DNA of 64,000 nt from Mycoplana azooxidifex (GCF_014196765.1 NZ_JACIEE010000009.1:228318-292317), one strand, 5' to 3'. Shown: positions 38,706-49,196, numbered from the stretch's first letter. A program made the numbers and translations. Notes: a model not told the origin generated them from the sequence alone.

Positions 38706-39887
38706 TCAGAGCGCCATCCGGCACAGGGTCCGGAAGAAGGTGAACATGTCGTGGTTGGTTTCGTCGCCAAGCGGGTCGTCCTGCGAGGACAGCTTGACGA
38801 TCACGGTCTCGGTCGAGGGATCGACATAGAGCCACTGGCCGTGGATGCCGATCGCGCAATAGGCGCCGTCCTCCTCTCCCGACTGATACCACTGGCTGCG
38901 GTAGCGCCCGTTTGGAAGGTCGACGTTGCGGCCCTCCTGCCATGCCTGGCGGTCGCCGTTCTGGGTCATGTCGACGATCCAGGCCTCGGGGACGACCTGC
39001 TTGCCACCGGCCACGCCGCCGGTGCGGATCAGTTCGCCGATGCGGGCGAGGTCGCGCGCGCTCACGCACATGCCGCCGGCGGTGCGGGGCGTGCCGATGG
39101 CGTCGACGGTGACGTAGCCGTCGTTCGTGGCGCCCAGCGGATGCCAGACGAGCGCTTCGAACAGGTCGGAAAACCGTGCGCCGGTCACGCGCTCGATAAT
39201 GGTGCCGAGCATGTCGGAGTTCGGCGAGGCATAGGAGAACGGGCCGCCATGCGGGCCGTCGCCCTTCTTCAGCGTCATCAGGAAGCCGGCCAGCGTTTCC
39301 GGCGTCTCGTCCGGCAAGGGCGGGTTCCAGAGCATGGCGCGGCGATAGCGGGCGAAGGCGCCCTTCGGATCGAGATAGGCTTCCTCGAAATCGAGGCTGA
39401 TGCGCATGTCCAGCACGTCGCGGTAGCTGCAGTCGCCATAGGCGCCGCCCTTTGCTTCCGGCAGGTAGTGGGAAACGGGACGGTCGGGATCGATCACGCC
39501 CTCGGCCTCGAGAATGCCCGACAACAGCGCCGTCAGCGACTTGGAGATCGAAAAGACGATGTGGCGGGCGTTGACGCCGGAGTGGGCGGCATAGTGCTCG
39601 AGGACGACACGGCCGCCGCGCATGACGAGGAAGCCGTCGGTCTGCGCCTTTTCCAGATAGGCGCGGATCGTCGCGGCCCCCTCCAGCGCCGTCTCAAGCC
39701 GCGCATCGAGCCGGTCGCGGCTGTCGAGCGCCTCTTCCGGTTCCGGCCGGCGGCTTCGGAATTCGGCCGTCGGCACGAGATCGCGCACGTTGTGGAAGGC
39801 CCAGCGGCTGAAAGGGGCGGTGCGCCAGTTCGCGAGCGTCACGTCGCGGCGGGCGAACCCGTTCTCGTCCTTGAATGTCGATGTCAT
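38706..39887 (-). CDS. Beta-lactamase-family serine hydrolase
   Basis: The 393-aa protein belongs to the class C beta-lactamase/esterase fold. The SxxK motif is Ser113-Ile-Ser-Lys116 in VFSISKSLTA; a later FSYASPNSDMLG occupies the YxN position as Tyr-Ala-Ser, and GIHGQWLYVDP replaces the KTG-like motif. It has no signal peptide, so it is likely cytoplasmic and probably an esterase or amidase. ATG 39887 lies 6 bases after GGAGA; ATG 39893 abuts it. Its membership in the polyamine cluster suggests hydrolysis of a transported conjugate (inference). Confidence 0.82.
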   Translation of the reverse strand: MTSTFKDENGFARRDVTLANWRTAPFSRWAFHNVRDLVPTAEFRSRRPEPEEALDSRDRLDARLETALEGAATIRAYLEKAQTDGFLVMRGGRVVLEHYAAHSGVNARHIVFSISKSLTALLSGILEAEGVIDPDRPVSHYLPEAKGGAYGDCSYRDVLDMRISLDFEEAYLDPKGAFARYRRAMLWNPPLPDETPETLAGFLMTLKKGDGPHGGPFSYASPNSDMLGTIIERVTGARFSDLFEALVWHPLGATNDGYVTVDAIGTPRTAGGMCVSARDLARIGELIRTGGVAGGKQVVPEAWIVDMTQNGDRQAWQEGRNVDLPNGRYRSQWYQSGEEDGAYCAIGIHGQWLYVDPSTETVIVKLSSQDDPLGDETNHDMFTFFRTLCRMAL

Positions 39888-39956
39888 GGTCATTCTCCGC
39901 AGACAGGCGGGAGCATTCGCGCTCCCGCGTCCGCGGTCCTCCCGGTTCGATGCGTG

Positions 39957-40991
39957 TTATTTCTGCAGTTCGGTCCAGATCTTGGTGTAGAGTTCCTGGA
40001 CTTCCGGCGGGCAGGCGAGGTTGAACTTGCCGGCGGCCTTGAGCTCGTCGGGAATGACGATTTCCGGTGCGGCCTTCATGTCTTCGGGCATGAAGGCGTC
40101 GGAACCCTTGATGCCGTTGGCATAGCGCGCGAAGGCCGAGAGCATGGCGGCGTTTTCGGGGTCCATGACGAAGTTCAGGAAGAGCTTGGCGTTGTCGACG
40201 TTCTTGGCGTCGGCCAGGATCGCGGCATTGTCCATCCAGACCGGATAGCCTTCTTTCGGATAGCCGTAGACGACGTCCGGGTTCTGCAGGCGCGAGCGGA
40301 AGGAGGCGCCATTCCAGTTGGTGCCGGCCGAGAGATCGCCCTTCGAGTATTTCTCGATGTTGCCGTAGTCCATCGCGATCCACTTCGGCTTGGCGGCGAG
40401 CAGCAGGTCGCGCGCCTTCTTCAGCACGGTCAGGTCGCCGGTGCAGGGCTCGCCGCCCGCATAGGTGACGACCATGTGCATGACGTCGGACATCTCGGGA
40501 AGGACGTTGACCTTGCCGACCAACTCCGGCGGCGGGTCCAGGAAGATCGCCGACGTGTTGATGTCGCCGGAATAGACCGCCTTGTTGACGGTCACGCCCG
40601 TCGTGCCCCACTGCCACGGAACGGAGTATTTGCGGCCCGGGTCGAAGGGCACGTCCACCCACTGCGGATCGACGTTCTTGAAGTTCTCCATCTGATCGGG
40701 GTGCGATTCCAGGAGCAGGCCTTCGGAGATGAAGGTCGGCATCGCGCTTGCCGAGGGAACGACGATGTCGAAACCGTGGCCGCCCTGGCGGATCTTGGCG
40801 AGGGCGGTATCGTTGCTGTCGTAGTCGGTGATCGTCACCTTGACGTCGTAGGCCTGCTCGAACTTCTTGATCATGTCGGGGCTCGTGTAGTTGCCCCAGT
40901 TGAAGATGTTCAGTTCGCCGGCGGCAAATGCGATGGCCGTCGAGGCCATGAGCCCTGCGGCGAAGGTTGCTGCTCCCAGTACCGATTTCAT
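39957..40991 (-). CDS. Polyamine-type ABC substrate-binding protein (PotF/PotD-like)
   Basis: The 344-aa periplasmic protein has a Sec signal ([20 protein letters not shown]) cleaved near residue 24. The mature start [20 protein letters not shown] is almost diagnostic for PotD/PotF, and the acceptor region [20 protein letters not shown] holds polyamine-contact aspartates. [16 protein letters not shown] supports the assignment. It is last of the four transporter genes, so gene order is ATPase-permease-permease-binding protein, the reverse of the other importer in the window. Confidence 0.93.
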   Translation of the reverse strand: MKSVLGAATFAAGLMASTAIAFAAGELNIFNWGNYTSPDMIKKFEQAYDVKVTITDYDSNDTALAKIRQGGHGFDIVVPSASAMPTFISEGLLLESHPDQMENFKNVDPQWVDVPFDPGRKYSVPWQWGTTGVTVNKAVYSGDINTSAIFLDPPPELVGKVNVLPEMSDVMHMVVTYAGGEPCTGDLTVLKKARDLLLAAKPKWIAMDYGNIEKYSKGDLSAGTNWNGASFRSRLQNPDVVYGYPKEGYPVWMDNAAILADAKNVDNAKLFLNFVMDPENAAMLSAFARYANGIKGSDAFMPEDMKAAPEIVIPDELKAAGKFNLACPPEVQELYTKIWTELQK

Positions 40992-41010
40992 GCTGTTCTC
41001 CTTTAGGATG

Positions 41011-41835
41011 TTATGGTTCGTCTTTCTGCGGATTTCGGCTGATGAAGAAGAAGACGGTGACGATGGCGAGCGACAGCATCAGGAACACGGTCGAGATCGC
41101 GTTCATCTCCGGGGTGACGACGCGGCGCAACTGGCCGAGCATGTAGGTCGGCAGCGTGTCCTGGCCGCCGGACTTGACGAATTCGGTGATCACCACGTCA
41201 TCCAGGGAGATGACGAAGGCGAGCATCAGGCCGGCGAGGATGCCGGGCCAGAGAAGCGGCAGGGTCACGTAGCGGAACGTCTTGTAGGGCGTGGCGTAGA
41301 GATCGGCCGCCGCCCGCTCGAGCGACAGGTCCATGTTTTCCAGCCGCGCACGGATCGGCAGGTAGGCGAAGGGGACGCAGAAGGCCGAATGGGCGGCGAT
41401 GAGGTAGCCGAGGCCGGAATAGCCGGTCCACACCTTGATCCGCGAGAACAGGATCAGGAGCGCCACGGCGGTGACTATCTCCGGCACCAGCAGCGGGATG
41501 TTCAGCATCGAGTACTTGAAGGTCAGGCCGCGATAAGGTGTCGTCCGGGTGGTCGCAAGGGCTGCGAGCGTAGCGCAGGCGGTGGCGATGACGGCTGCGA
41601 CCGAGGCGATCTGCAGCGAGCGGATGGAGGCGTCGATCACCTGCTGGTTCTGCCAGGCGCTCGCAAACCAGCGCAGCGACAGGCCCTCCCAGATCGCGAT
41701 CGACGTGCCGGCGTTGAAGGCATAGACCACCAGCGTGGCGATCGGCAGGTAGAGGACGAAGAAGCAGAGCATGGCGATCGTCGCAAAGCCCGGCAGCCGC
41801 TTGATCGAGAAATTCCTGGCCACGTTTCTAGCCAT
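41011..41835 (-). CDS. Polyamine-type ABC permease (PotI/PotC-like)
   Basis: The 274-aa membrane protein has six helices, starting at about 14-38 ([20 protein letters not shown]). Its EAA loop is [20 protein letters not shown] at about 182-201 and is followed by [10 protein letters not shown]. It starts 8 bp inside the preceding permease gene, a coupled overlap. It would form the translocation pore with the neighbouring permease. Confidence 0.93.
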   Translation of the reverse strand: MARNVARNFSIKRLPGFATIAMLCFFVLYLPIATLVVYAFNAGTSIAIWEGLSLRWFASAWQNQQVIDASIRSLQIASVAAVIATACATLAALATTRTTPYRGLTFKYSMLNIPLLVPEIVTAVALLILFSRIKVWTGYSGLGYLIAAHSAFCVPFAYLPIRARLENMDLSLERAAADLYATPYKTFRYVTLPLLWPGILAGLMLAFVISLDDVVITEFVKSGGQDTLPTYMLGQLRRVVTPEMNAISTVFLMLSLAIVTVFFFISRNPQKDEP

Positions 41836-42754
41836 GCGCGCCGCCTCCGCTCTTGCCGACGTTGCGGACGTAGAAGAGGAGCGCCACGAGCACGATCGCG
41901 ACCAGCGTCACCGACAGGGCCGCGCCGAGCGGCCAGTTGCGCCCCTGGCCGAACTGCAGCTCGATCAGGTTGCCGATCATCAGGTTCTTGCCGCCGCCGA
42001 GCACGCGGGGGATGACGTAGGACGACAGCGCCGGGATGAAGACGAGGATGGAGCCGGCGATCAGGCCGGGCTTCACCAGCGGCACGATCACCTTCAGCAG
42101 CACGTTCAGGCGCGAGGCATAGAGATCGTAGGCCGCCTCGACGAGGCGGAAGTCCAGCTTCTCCAGGCTCGCATAGAGCGGCAGCACCATCAGCGGCAGG
42201 TGCACGTAGGTCATGCCGAGCAGGATGGCGAAATCGGTGAACAGCATCTGGATCGGAGCGGAAATGATGCCGAGCTTGAGCAGCAGCGTGTTGACGAGGC
42301 CCTCGGTGCGGATCACCTCCTGGATCGCAAAGGCGCGGATCAGCATGTTCGTCCAGAACGGGATGGTGATGACGAAGAGCCAGATCGAGCGGTTGTGCGG
42401 GGGGCGGGTGGCGATGAAATAGGCGGTCGGGAAGCCCAGGATCAGGCACAGGACGGTGGTGGCAAGCGCCACCCGGATCGAGCGCCAGAAGATGCTGAAA
42501 TGGGCTTCGGCCAGCGAGACGGTCTCGTCGAAGATGTCGCGGGAGAAGAAGACGTTGAACCAGCCGTCCGTGGAAAACGCCCATTTCACGTCACCGTAGC
42601 TGCCGGGCGCCAGGAAGGAATAGAGCACGACGATCAGGAGCGGCCCGGCGCTGGCGACGCCGATCAGGATGAGCGCGGGGGCGCTCAGGAACCAGCGGTC
42701 GCGGATGTCCTTCCGGCGGAGCGTCTCGCTGAGTTCGGCGGGGCTGACGCTCAT
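41828..42754 (-). CDS. Polyamine-type ABC permease (PotH/PotB-like)
   Basis: The 308-aa permease has a 25-residue charged N-terminus and six helices, the first at about 25-47 (FLSAPALILIGVASAGPLLI). The EAA loop lies at about 220-240 (VEAAYDLYASRLNVLLKVIV). It starts 1 bp after the ATPase gene stop and overlaps the next permease. The pair resembles PotH and PotI of the putrescine importer. Confidence 0.93.
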   Translation of the reverse strand: MSVSPAELSETLRRKDIRDRWFLSAPALILIGVASAGPLLIVVLYSFLAPGSYGDVKWAFSTDGWFNVFFSRDIFDETVSLAEAHFSIFWRSIRVALATTVLCLILGFPTAYFIATRPPHNRSIWLFVITIPFWTNMLIRAFAIQEVIRTEGLVNTLLLKLGIISAPIQMLFTDFAILLGMTYVHLPLMVLPLYASLEKLDFRLVEAAYDLYASRLNVLLKVIVPLVKPGLIAGSILVFIPALSSYVIPRVLGGGKNLMIGNLIELQFGQGRNWPLGAALSVTLVAIVLVALLFYVRNVGKSGGGAHG

Positions 42755-42755
42755 C

Positions 42756-43874
42756 TCAATCCCTCAGGATCTGGGCGACGTCGTCGCTGAGTTCGATCCC
42801 CACCGGATCGCCGACCGCAAAGCCGCACGGGCCGCTGCGGGCGTTCTGCTGGCGGACCATGAAATTCGTCCCGTCCTCGAGGCGCACGTGGAAATGCGTG
42901 TCCGTGCCGAGATAGACGACGTCGTGGACCGTGCCTGAGAGCGGGACTGATTGCGGGGTTGCGGGCGAGAGGCCAGTGGAGACGGCGCGGGCGTGTTCCG
43001 GCCGGATGACGATCGTCACCTTGCCTGCCGGGCGGATGTCGGCGGGGAAGGTGGCGGGGATCTCGGCGCCGGAGGCCAGCCGCACGCGCGCCCGCTCGCC
43101 TTCGATCGCGACCACGTCGACGTCGAGAAAATTGGTGTCGCCGATGAAGTCGGCGACGAAGCGCTCGGCCGGGCGGTCGTAGATCTCCCAGGGCTCGCCG
43201 ACCTGGCGGACCTTGCCATGGCTCATCACCGCGATGCGGTCGGACATCGTCAGCGCCTCTTCCTGGTCATGGGTGACGAAGACGAAGGTGATGCCGGTCT
43301 CCGACTGCAGCCGCTTCAGCTCGATCTGCATCGACTTCCTGAGCTTCAGGTCGAGCGCGGAGAGCGGCTCGTCGAGCAGCAGCACTTTCGGCCTGGGGGC
43401 AAGGGCGCGGGCGAGCGCCACGCGCTGCTGCTGGCCGCCGGAGAGCTGGGTGACGGGATCGCCGCCACGGCCTTCCAGATGCACGAGCTTGATCATCTCG
43501 GCCACGGTGGCGGCGATCTCCGCCTTCGGTCTTCCGAGCATCTTCAGGCCGAAGCCGATGTTTTCCGCCACCGTCAGGTGCGGAAACAGCGCGTAGTTCT
43601 GGAAGACTGTGTTGACCGGCCGCTGGTTGGGCAGGAGGCTCGCGATCTCCGTGCCGTCGAGCCGGATGCTGCCCTCGGTCGGCATCTCGAAGCCGGCGAT
43701 CATCCGCAACAGCGTGGTCTTGCCGCAGCCGGAAGGGCCGAGCAGGGTGAAGAACTCGTTCGGGCGGATTTCCAGCGACACGTCGTCGACGGCCTGGAAA
43801 TTCCCGAACCACTTCTTGATGCCATGCATTCCGATGGCGCCGCCATGGGCGGCCGTCGCTCGGGATTGGTCCAT
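42756..43874 (-). CDS. Polyamine-type ABC ATP-binding protein (PotG/PotA-like)
   Basis: The 372-aa ATPase has Walker [11 protein letters not shown]-loop [12 protein letters not shown], signature [14 protein letters not shown], Walker [13 protein letters not shown] and switch [11 protein letters not shown], then a TOBE domain in the last 120 residues. It is the first gene of the operon, preceded by GGGGAAC, with a promoter-like inverted repeat about 90-120 bp upstream. It closely parallels the ATPase at 7-8 kb, so the window contains two complete importers of this class. Confidence 0.95.
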   Translation of the reverse strand: MDQSRATAAHGGAIGMHGIKKWFGNFQAVDDVSLEIRPNEFFTLLGPSGCGKTTLLRMIAGFEMPTEGSIRLDGTEIASLLPNQRPVNTVFQNYALFPHLTVAENIGFGLKMLGRPKAEIAATVAEMIKLVHLEGRGGDPVTQLSGGQQQRVALARALAPRPKVLLLDEPLSALDLKLRKSMQIELKRLQSETGITFVFVTHDQEEALTMSDRIAVMSHGKVRQVGEPWEIYDRPAERFVADFIGDTNFLDVDVVAIEGERARVRLASGAEIPATFPADIRPAGKVTIVIRPEHARAVSTGLSPATPQSVPLSGTVHDVVYLGTDTHFHVRLEDGTNFMVRQQNARSGPCGFAVGDPVGIELSDDVAQILRD

Positions 43875-43959
43875 AAGTTCCCCATGTCTCGTCCGGAACT
43901 CGGTTTCCTCTTCCGAGATCCGGGGGTTGGGCGGCCGTTTGGACGGCTCTTCTTCAGCT

Positions 43960-43991
43960 TTGTGATAGGCTTTTTATAATTATGATCACAA
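43960..43991. promoter_or_regulatory. Operator-like inverted repeat over a probable promoter upstream of potG-like gene
   Basis: TTGTGAT (43960-43966) and ATCACAA (43985-43991) form inverted arms separated by 18 AT-rich bases. Read on the minus strand the right arm gives TTGTGA as a possible -35 and the left arm supplies TATCAC as a possible -10, correctly spaced. A further ATCACA follows at 43995. An inverted operator overlapping both promoter elements suits repression of the polyamine operon. Confidence 0.38.
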
Positions 43992-44106
43992 CAAATCACA
44001 GTTCGATGAAAACTGTAAAGGGCAAATTCTACGCGTGTGCAATAGTTGAGCAGCGCGGCGCGAATGGCAAGGGCTTCGCCAGAATCCGGTTCCATGATCG
44101 AGCAGC

Positions 44107-44139
44107 AAAAAGGACCGCCCAGGGCGGGACTGGGCGGTC
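44107..44139 (-). terminator. Intrinsic terminator, minus-strand orientation
   Basis: GACCGCCCA (44113-44121) pairs with TGGGCGGTC (44131-44139) around a GC-rich loop, and AAAAA at 44107-44111 becomes a U-tract on the minus-strand transcript. It would stop transcripts leaving the aldehyde dehydrogenase side before the polyamine operon promoter. Confidence 0.68.
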
Positions 44140-44325
44140 AGGCGGATCGCTCGATCCGCGGGCCTCGGAGGAGGGGAGATCTCCGGAGCCGGTAGCGGGA
44201 GGGGCCGCGCTACACGCCGATGGGGGCGATGAAGAGAGGATAGCGGTCAACTGAACGCGGCGACACTATACAGTGGTATCGCCCGAGCCATCTGCGGGGG
44301 TGGTGAACCCCGCGCAGAAGAATGA

Positions 44326-44351
44326 GGAAGCCGCGAACCGGATCGGTCCGC
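44326..44351. repeat. 26-bp perfect direct repeat, copy 1
   Basis: The segment beginning GGAAGCCGCGAACC is identical over 26 bases to the one at 44576-44601. Copies are exactly 250 bp apart and flank the RIME-like palindrome. Confidence 0.8.
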
Positions 44352-44400
44352 ACTTTCAGTTTGCCTACAAACGTGTTCCTGTCGGTGTCTCCCATTTCTT

Positions 44401-44513
44401 CCGTCACCCCGGACTTGATCCGGGGTCCAGCCGCGTCGCGTCTGCGGTGCGAAAGAAACCTTTTGCGCGCAAGGACTTGCGCGCGCTGGATGCCGGATCT
44501 AGTCCGGCATGAC
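44401..44513. repeat. RIME-like palindromic intergenic element
   Basis: Two hairpins face each other. The left is CCCCGGA-CTTGA-TCCGGGG (about 44407-44425). The right is TGCCGGA-TCTAG-TCCGGCA (about 44491-44509). The flanking TCCAGC and GCTGGA can also pair, closing a larger structure over the GCGC-rich middle. This layout and the motif with its GTCACCCC/GCATGACG ends match the palindromic mosaic elements common between genes of rhizobia, which are believed to be non-autonomous and of unknown function. Confidence 0.75.
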
Positions 44514-44575
44514 GGCTCCCGTTTGGTGGCCTGCTTGAAGAAATGAACGCCCGGAACAAGGCTTTGTCAGTAGTC

Positions 44576-44601
44576 GGAAGCCGCGAACCGGATCGGTCCG
44601 C
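44576..44601. repeat. 26-bp perfect direct repeat, copy 2
   Basis: Second copy of the 26-bp repeat at 44326-44351. Here it is part of a hairpin, GAAGCCGCG (44577-44585) with CGCGGCTTC (44599-44607), lying 42 bp beyond the aldehyde dehydrogenase stop. The hairpin may act as a 3' structure for that gene; it lacks a minus-strand U-tract. Copy 1 has lost the pairing arm. Confidence 0.75.
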
Positions 44602-44648
44602 GGCTTCTTCGTGCGTTCGTGTGCGAGGTCCCGGTCGCGGTGCGGCCG

Positions 44649-46091
44649 TCAGGCCGCGGTGGTGACGTACTTGGTCACGAGGTAGGCTTCGATCGCGGCC
44701 GAACCGCCCTCGTCGCCGTATCCGGAATCCTTGATGCCGCCGAAGGGAACTTCGGGCAGCGCCAGGCCCAGGTGGTTGATCGTCGTCATGCCCGATTCCA
44801 CCCGCGTCCCGATCGCATGCACGGCCGCCTGCGAGGAGGCGAAGGCGTAGGACGCCAGGCCGAAGGGGAGGCGGTTCGATTCCGTGATCGCCTCCTCGAG
44901 GCCGGAAACCGGGTTGATGATGGCGACCGGGCCGAAGGGCTCCTCGTTCATGATGCGCGCCGATACCGGCACGTTGGTCAGCACCGTCGGCTCGAAGAAG
45001 TTGCCGCTGTTGCCGATCCGGCGGCCGCCGGTCTCGAGCTTGCCGCCTTGCTCGACGGCGTCCGCGATCAGTTCCTCCAGCGCCGGGATGCGGCGCTCGT
45101 TGGCGAGCGGGCCCATGGTGGAGGCGGGATCGAGGCCGCTTCCGACCTTAACGCCCTTGGTCGCCGCGACGAAACCGTCGACGAACCGGCCGTATGCGGG
45201 CTTCTCGACGAGGAAGCGCGTCGGCGAGACGCAGACCTGGCCGGCGTTGCGGAACTTGGAGAAGGCCATCACCTTGGCCGCCTTGTCGATATCCGCATCC
45301 GCCATGATGATCGCCGGCGCATGGCCGCCGAGCTCCATCGTCGCGCGCTTCATGTGCCTGCCGGCGAGTGCGGCCAGGTGCTTGCCGACCGGGGTCGAGC
45401 CGGTGAAGGTGACCTTGCGGATGACGGGGTGGGGGATGAGGTATTCCGAGATCTCCGCCGGAACGCCGTAGACGAGGCCGATGACGCCGGCCGGCACGCC
45501 GGCGTCGGCGAAGGCGCGGATCAGTTCGGCGGGCGATGCCGGGGTCTCTTCGGGCGCCTTGATGATGATCGAGCAGCCGGCGGCAAGGGCCGCGGAGAGC
45601 TTGCGCACGACCTGGTTGATCGGGAAGTTCCACGGCGTGAAGGCCGCGACCGGGCCGACCGGCAGCTTGATGGTCTGCTGCGAGACGTTCGGCGCACGCG
45701 ACGGGATGACCTGGCCGTAGGTGCGACGCGCCTCCTCGGCGAACCAGTCGATCAGGTCGGCTGCGGCGGCCACCTCGCCGATGGCTTCGGCGAGCGGCTT
45801 GCCCTGTTCGCGGGTCATGATCCAGCCGATCCTGTCCTTGCGCTCGCGCAGGATGTCGGCCGCCTTGCGCATGATGCGGGCGCGCTCGTAGGCAGACGTG
45901 GCGCTCCAGGTCGCAAAGCCGGCCTGCGCTGCTGCAAGGGCTGCGTCGAGATCGGCGATGCCGGCCTTGGCCACCTGGCCGATCACCTCGCCCGTGGCGG
46001 GATCGGTGACGGCGATCGTCTCGCCGCCTGCCGCGGGCTTCCATTCGCCGTTCAGGAAGAGGTGCGTGTGCGGGTAGGAATAGTCTGCCAT
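44649..46091 (-). CDS. NAD(P)-dependent aldehyde dehydrogenase (succinate-semialdehyde type)
   Basis: The 480-aa enzyme has the catalytic Cys287 ([12 protein letters not shown]), general base Glu253 (MELGGHAP), oxyanion Asn155 (PWNFPINQ) and cofactor Lys178 (IIKAPEETP). The [10 protein letters not shown] dinucleotide turn is at about 231-240. It resembles GabD-like NAD-dependent succinate-semialdehyde dehydrogenases, which would complete polyamine/GABA breakdown to succinate, in line with the neighbouring polyamine operon. ATG 46091 has a GGGAG 8 bases ahead; the open frame extends further but lacks conserved sequence. Confidence 0.93.
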   Translation of the reverse strand: MADYSYPHTHLFLNGEWKPAAGGETIAVTDPATGEVIGQVAKAGIADLDAALAAAQAGFATWSATSAYERARIMRKAADILRERKDRIGWIMTREQGKPLAEAIGEVAAAADLIDWFAEEARRTYGQVIPSRAPNVSQQTIKLPVGPVAAFTPWNFPINQVVRKLSAALAAGCSIIIKAPEETPASPAELIRAFADAGVPAGVIGLVYGVPAEISEYLIPHPVIRKVTFTGSTPVGKHLAALAGRHMKRATMELGGHAPAIIMADADIDKAAKVMAFSKFRNAGQVCVSPTRFLVEKPAYGRFVDGFVAATKGVKVGSGLDPASTMGPLANERRIPALEELIADAVEQGGKLETGGRRIGNSGNFFEPTVLTNVPVSARIMNEEPFGPVAIINPVSGLEEAITESNRLPFGLASYAFASSQAAVHAIGTRVESGMTTINHLGLALPEVPFGGIKDSGYGDEGGSAAIEAYLVTKYVTTAA

Positions 46092-46341
46092 GCGTGAACT
46101 CCCGTTCTCGATCGGTCCGCAGGGCCGCGGCCGGCGAGTGTCGATGTCATTTTGCGGTGCCGCCCGGGGCGGGGCCGCATCTGTCTGCCGCAGTCGCAGC
46201 AGGGCTCGCGAGCCGTAACGTGCCGGGCGCGGCTGTGTCAAACCATGGCCGGCGAAGTCGAGGGATTGTGATAGCGCGTCGGCGGGCGATCCTGTTGTGC
46301 AAATCGTGCAGCCCTGATGCGCCTGTCGCTGTTGCCGGGCG

Positions 46342-48207
46342 TCAGGTCGCCGCCGTGCCGCCGACGTCGGCGGAGCCCTTGAGCACCGCCTCGGCTTCGG
46401 CGTTGCCCGACCGGCCGGTCCGCTTCGGCGTGGTCAGCGGGGTGGGCGTCGGTCGGTTGCCCTGGAAATACTGCTTGCCGCCGTACAATCCCTCGACCTG
46501 CTGGATCGCAAGCCGCTGTTCGTCGCGGCGGCGGACCTCCTCCATGATCTCTTCGGCTTCCGGTTCCGGCACACCGAGCTTCGTCAGGGCGTAGCAGCCG
46601 AAGACAAGCGCGGATTCCAGCGTTTCGCGAAGCTGGTAATCGACGCCGGCGGCGATCAGGGACAGCGCGGCGCCGCGGTCGTAGGCGCGTGCGAACACCT
46701 GCACCAGCGGAAACTCCGCCTTGGCCAGCTCGACGATGTGCAGCGCCACGTCGGCCTTGTCGACGCAGACGATGATCGCGCCGACGTTTTCGGCGCCGGC
46801 GGCGTGGAGGATGTCCAGCCGGGTGCCGTCGCCGTAATAGACCTTGAAGCCGAACTCGGCGGCGGCCTGGATCATCTCCACATCGTTGTCGATGATGGAG
46901 ACTTCCAGCCCACGCGCGAGGAGCGGCTGGCTGACGATCTGGCCGAAGCGGCCGAAGCCGACGATGAGGACGTTGCCGGTCAGCCCGTCGGGTGCATCGA
47001 TGCCATCGAGCGACGTTGCGGCCGCGGCCGGCGTGAGCCGGGTGGCGGCCGCATTGACGGCCATGGTGACGAAGGGCGTCAGCACCATCGAGATGATGAC
47101 GGTCGAGGTGAAGATGGCGTTGGTTTGCGCGTCGATCACGCCGAAGGTCGTCGCCGCGGCGTAGAGCACGAAGGCGAACTCCCCGCCCTGGGCCATCAGT
47201 GCCGCCCGCTCGATCGCCTCTTCACGGCTCGACCGGAGCAGGCGGGCGACGGCGTAGATGCCGATGCCCTTCAGCAGCATGAAGGCCACGACGGCAAAGG
47301 AGATCAGGGGAAGGTTGGCCACGACCACGTTGACGTCCAGCGCCATGCCGACGCCGAGGAAGAACAGGCCGAGCAGGATGCCGCGAAAGGGTTCGATGTC
47401 GGCTTCCAGCTGATGGCGGAACGTGCTCTCCGACAGCATGACGCCGGCCAGAAATGCGCCCATCGCCATCGACAGCCCGCCGAGCTGCATGGCGAGCGCG
47501 GCGCCGAGGACGACGAGGAGGGCGGCGGCCGTCATCACCTCGCGGGCGCCCGCCTGCGCCAGCACCTTGAACAGCGGGTTCAGCAGATAGCGCCCGATCA
47601 GGATCAGCGCCACCAAAGCGCCGAGGGCGATGGCCACATGCATCAGGTCCGAGGACAGGTCGGAGGATTCCGCGCCCGGTGCCATGAAGGCGACGGCGGC
47701 GAGGAGGGGGACGATCGCCAGGTCCTCGAGAAGCAGGATCGACACGATCCTCTGTCCCTTCGGCGTAGAAAGCTCGCCGCGGTCGTTCAGGATCTGGAAG
47801 ACGATCGCCGTCGATGTCAGCACGAAGCCCATGCCGAAGACGAAGGCGACCGACGGCGAATAGCCGAGCGCCATGCCGGCGAAGGTCAGGAGCGCGCTGC
47901 AAAGGACGACCTGCAGCAAGCCGAGCCCCATGATCTCGCTGCGCAGGCCCCAGAGGCGCGACGGCCGCATCTCCAGCCCGATGACGAATAGGAACATCAC
48001 CACGCCCAGTTCGGCGACATGGATGATGCTCTGCGCATCGGTGAAGAGGCCGAGGCCGAAGGGACCGATGATGAGGCCGGCGGCGAGGTAGCCGAGGACG
48101 GAATCGAGGCCGAACCGCTTGAACAGCGGCACCGCGATGACGCCGGCTGCAAGGAGCGTCACGACCGGAATGAGATCGACACCGTGCGATGCTGTTTCGG
48201 CGGCCAT
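46342..48207 (-). CDS. Cation:proton antiporter, KefB/KefC (CPA2) type
   Basis: The 621-aa protein has about 12 membrane helices (residues about 10-390) of the sodium/proton antiporter fold, beginning [21 protein letters not shown] cytoplasmic RCK/TrkA-N domain (about 405-525) has the Rossmann start [17 protein letters not shown] and acidic IIDNDVE at the second strand. The C-terminal tail (about 525-621) is charged and variable. Family members exchange potassium for protons in response to glutathione adducts or nucleotides. The companion ancillary quinone reductase (KefF/G) is not encoded next to it. Confidence 0.93.
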   Translation of the reverse strand: MAAETASHGVDLIPVVTLLAAGVIAVPLFKRFGLDSVLGYLAAGLIIGPFGLGLFTDAQSIIHVAELGVVMFLFVIGLEMRPSRLWGLRSEIMGLGLLQVVLCSALLTFAGMALGYSPSVAFVFGMGFVLTSTAIVFQILNDRGELSTPKGQRIVSILLLEDLAIVPLLAAVAFMAPGAESSDLSSDLMHVAIALGALVALILIGRYLLNPLFKVLAQAGAREVMTAAALLVVLGAALAMQLGGLSMAMGAFLAGVMLSESTFRHQLEADIEPFRGILLGLFFLGVGMALDVNVVVANLPLISFAVVAFMLLKGIGIYAVARLLRSSREEAIERAALMAQGGEFAFVLYAAATTFGVIDAQTNAIFTSTVIISMVLTPFVTMAVNAAATRLTPAAAATSLDGIDAPDGLTGNVLIVGFGRFGQIVSQPLLARGLEVSIIDNDVEMIQAAAEFGFKVYYGDGTRLDILHAAGAENVGAIIVCVDKADVALHIVELAKAEFPLVQVFARAYDRGAALSLIAAGVDYQLRETLESALVFGCYALTKLGVPEPEAEEIMEEVRRRDEQRLAIQQVEGLYGGKQYFQGNRPTPTPLTTPKRTGRSGNAEAEAVLKGSADVGGTAAT

Positions 48208-48391
48208 CGTTCGTCAGTCTCCTGCTTCGTTGCTGAGGGTATTGGCTTATGTCAAGAATTGCCCGTAAGGCCGGGTAACGCAACCATACGGGATGCGCAA
48301 GCCTTCTGCGTTCCAGATAACCCTTCATCCGGGGAACGGGAGAACTGCGCGTGACGCGGCTCAGGGGCGGCGCCTGCCGCCGCCGGCACGG

Positions 48392-48877
48392 TCAGCCGTC
48401 CTGTTGGTCGACCTTTTCCAGCCATTCCACCGACTTGCCGTCCAGGGCTTCCGTGATCGCAACGTGCCGCATGCGGGAATTGTCGGTGGCGCCATGCCAG
48501 TGCTTCACGCCGGCCGGAATCCAGATGATGTCGCCTTCCCTGACCTCCTGGACCGGCTGGCCCCACTGCTGGACCAGGCCGACTCCGGCGGAAATGATCA
48601 GGACCTGGCCGAGCGGATGGATGTGCCATGCCGTGCGCGAGCCGGGTTCGTAGGTGACCACGCCGCCAACGACGCGCGAGGGCTCGTCGGCGTCGAAGAG
48701 CGCCTCCTTGCGAACGGTGCCGGCGTAGTAGTCGGGGATGCCGATCTCGGGCGGCTGGGAGCCGCTGCGGGTGATCTTCACCAGCGCGTCTTGGGGGGCA
48801 GCCTGGGGGGCATCCTGGGCGGAGCAGACCGAAGTCAGCAGAAGAAGCAAGATGCCTGTCGCATAAAATGGTTTCAT
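48392..48877 (-). CDS. Exported single-domain cupin protein
   Basis: The 161-aa protein has a Sec signal peptide (FYATGILLLLLTSVCSAQ, about 4-21) and a cupin_2 fold. Metal-binding motif 1 is HIHPLGQVLIISAGVG and motif 2 is IIWIPAGVKHWHGAT. AAGGAAGGGA provides a good ribosome site. Relatives are found with oxidoreductases and aldo/keto reductases; their activity is unknown. It is divergent from the paoABC operon across a 319-bp promoter region and convergent with nothing downstream until the antiporter start. Confidence 0.85.
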   Translation of the reverse strand: MKPFYATGILLLLLTSVCSAQDAPQAAPQDALVKITRSGSQPPEIGIPDYYAGTVRKEALFDADEPSRVVGGVVTYEPGSRTAWHIHPLGQVLIISAGVGLVQQWGQPVQEVREGDIIWIPAGVKHWHGATDNSRMRHVAITEALDGKSVEWLEKVDQQDG

Positions 48878-49196
48878 GTCGATCCCTTCCTTCGCCTCTT
48901 GTCGATGCTTGCGCGGCGGGCCGCGCCATTCGCCCCTCCTGAAAAAGTGATGGTGGCATATCGGCCGGAAGTCCAGTCCGTCGGGCGCTGCGATCCCCAT
49001 GAAGCGGGGAATGGCGTTCATATAATCGTGATCGCGCGGGCGGTCCCCGCCGGCTGCCTGCGGTCGGTGACCCACGATGTCGTGAAGGCAGGAGGATTGA
49101 ACCATCCGGCCACACGGTCGTTAGGCAACCGGGCGTCCTCGTTCGCCCAACTGTCAGATTTCCTGTCGACAGCTTATCAAGGGATGGAATCGCGCC
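48878..49196. other. Divergent promoter region between cupin and paoABC
   Basis: The 319-bp gap contains a TATAAT at 49021-49026 but no matching TTGACA at the proper distance. No riboswitch, repeat or tRNA was recognised. Promoters for both the cupin gene and the paoA operon must lie here. Confidence 0.4.

Noticed and set aside
37929..41006. 1025-codon plus-strand open frame
   Set aside because: It is a GC-rich shadow across four well-supported minus-strand genes, with no family similarity.
44401..44513. Possible CRISPR-like repeat
   Set aside because: Only one pair of facing palindromes is present, with no regular spacers; it fits a RIME-type element.
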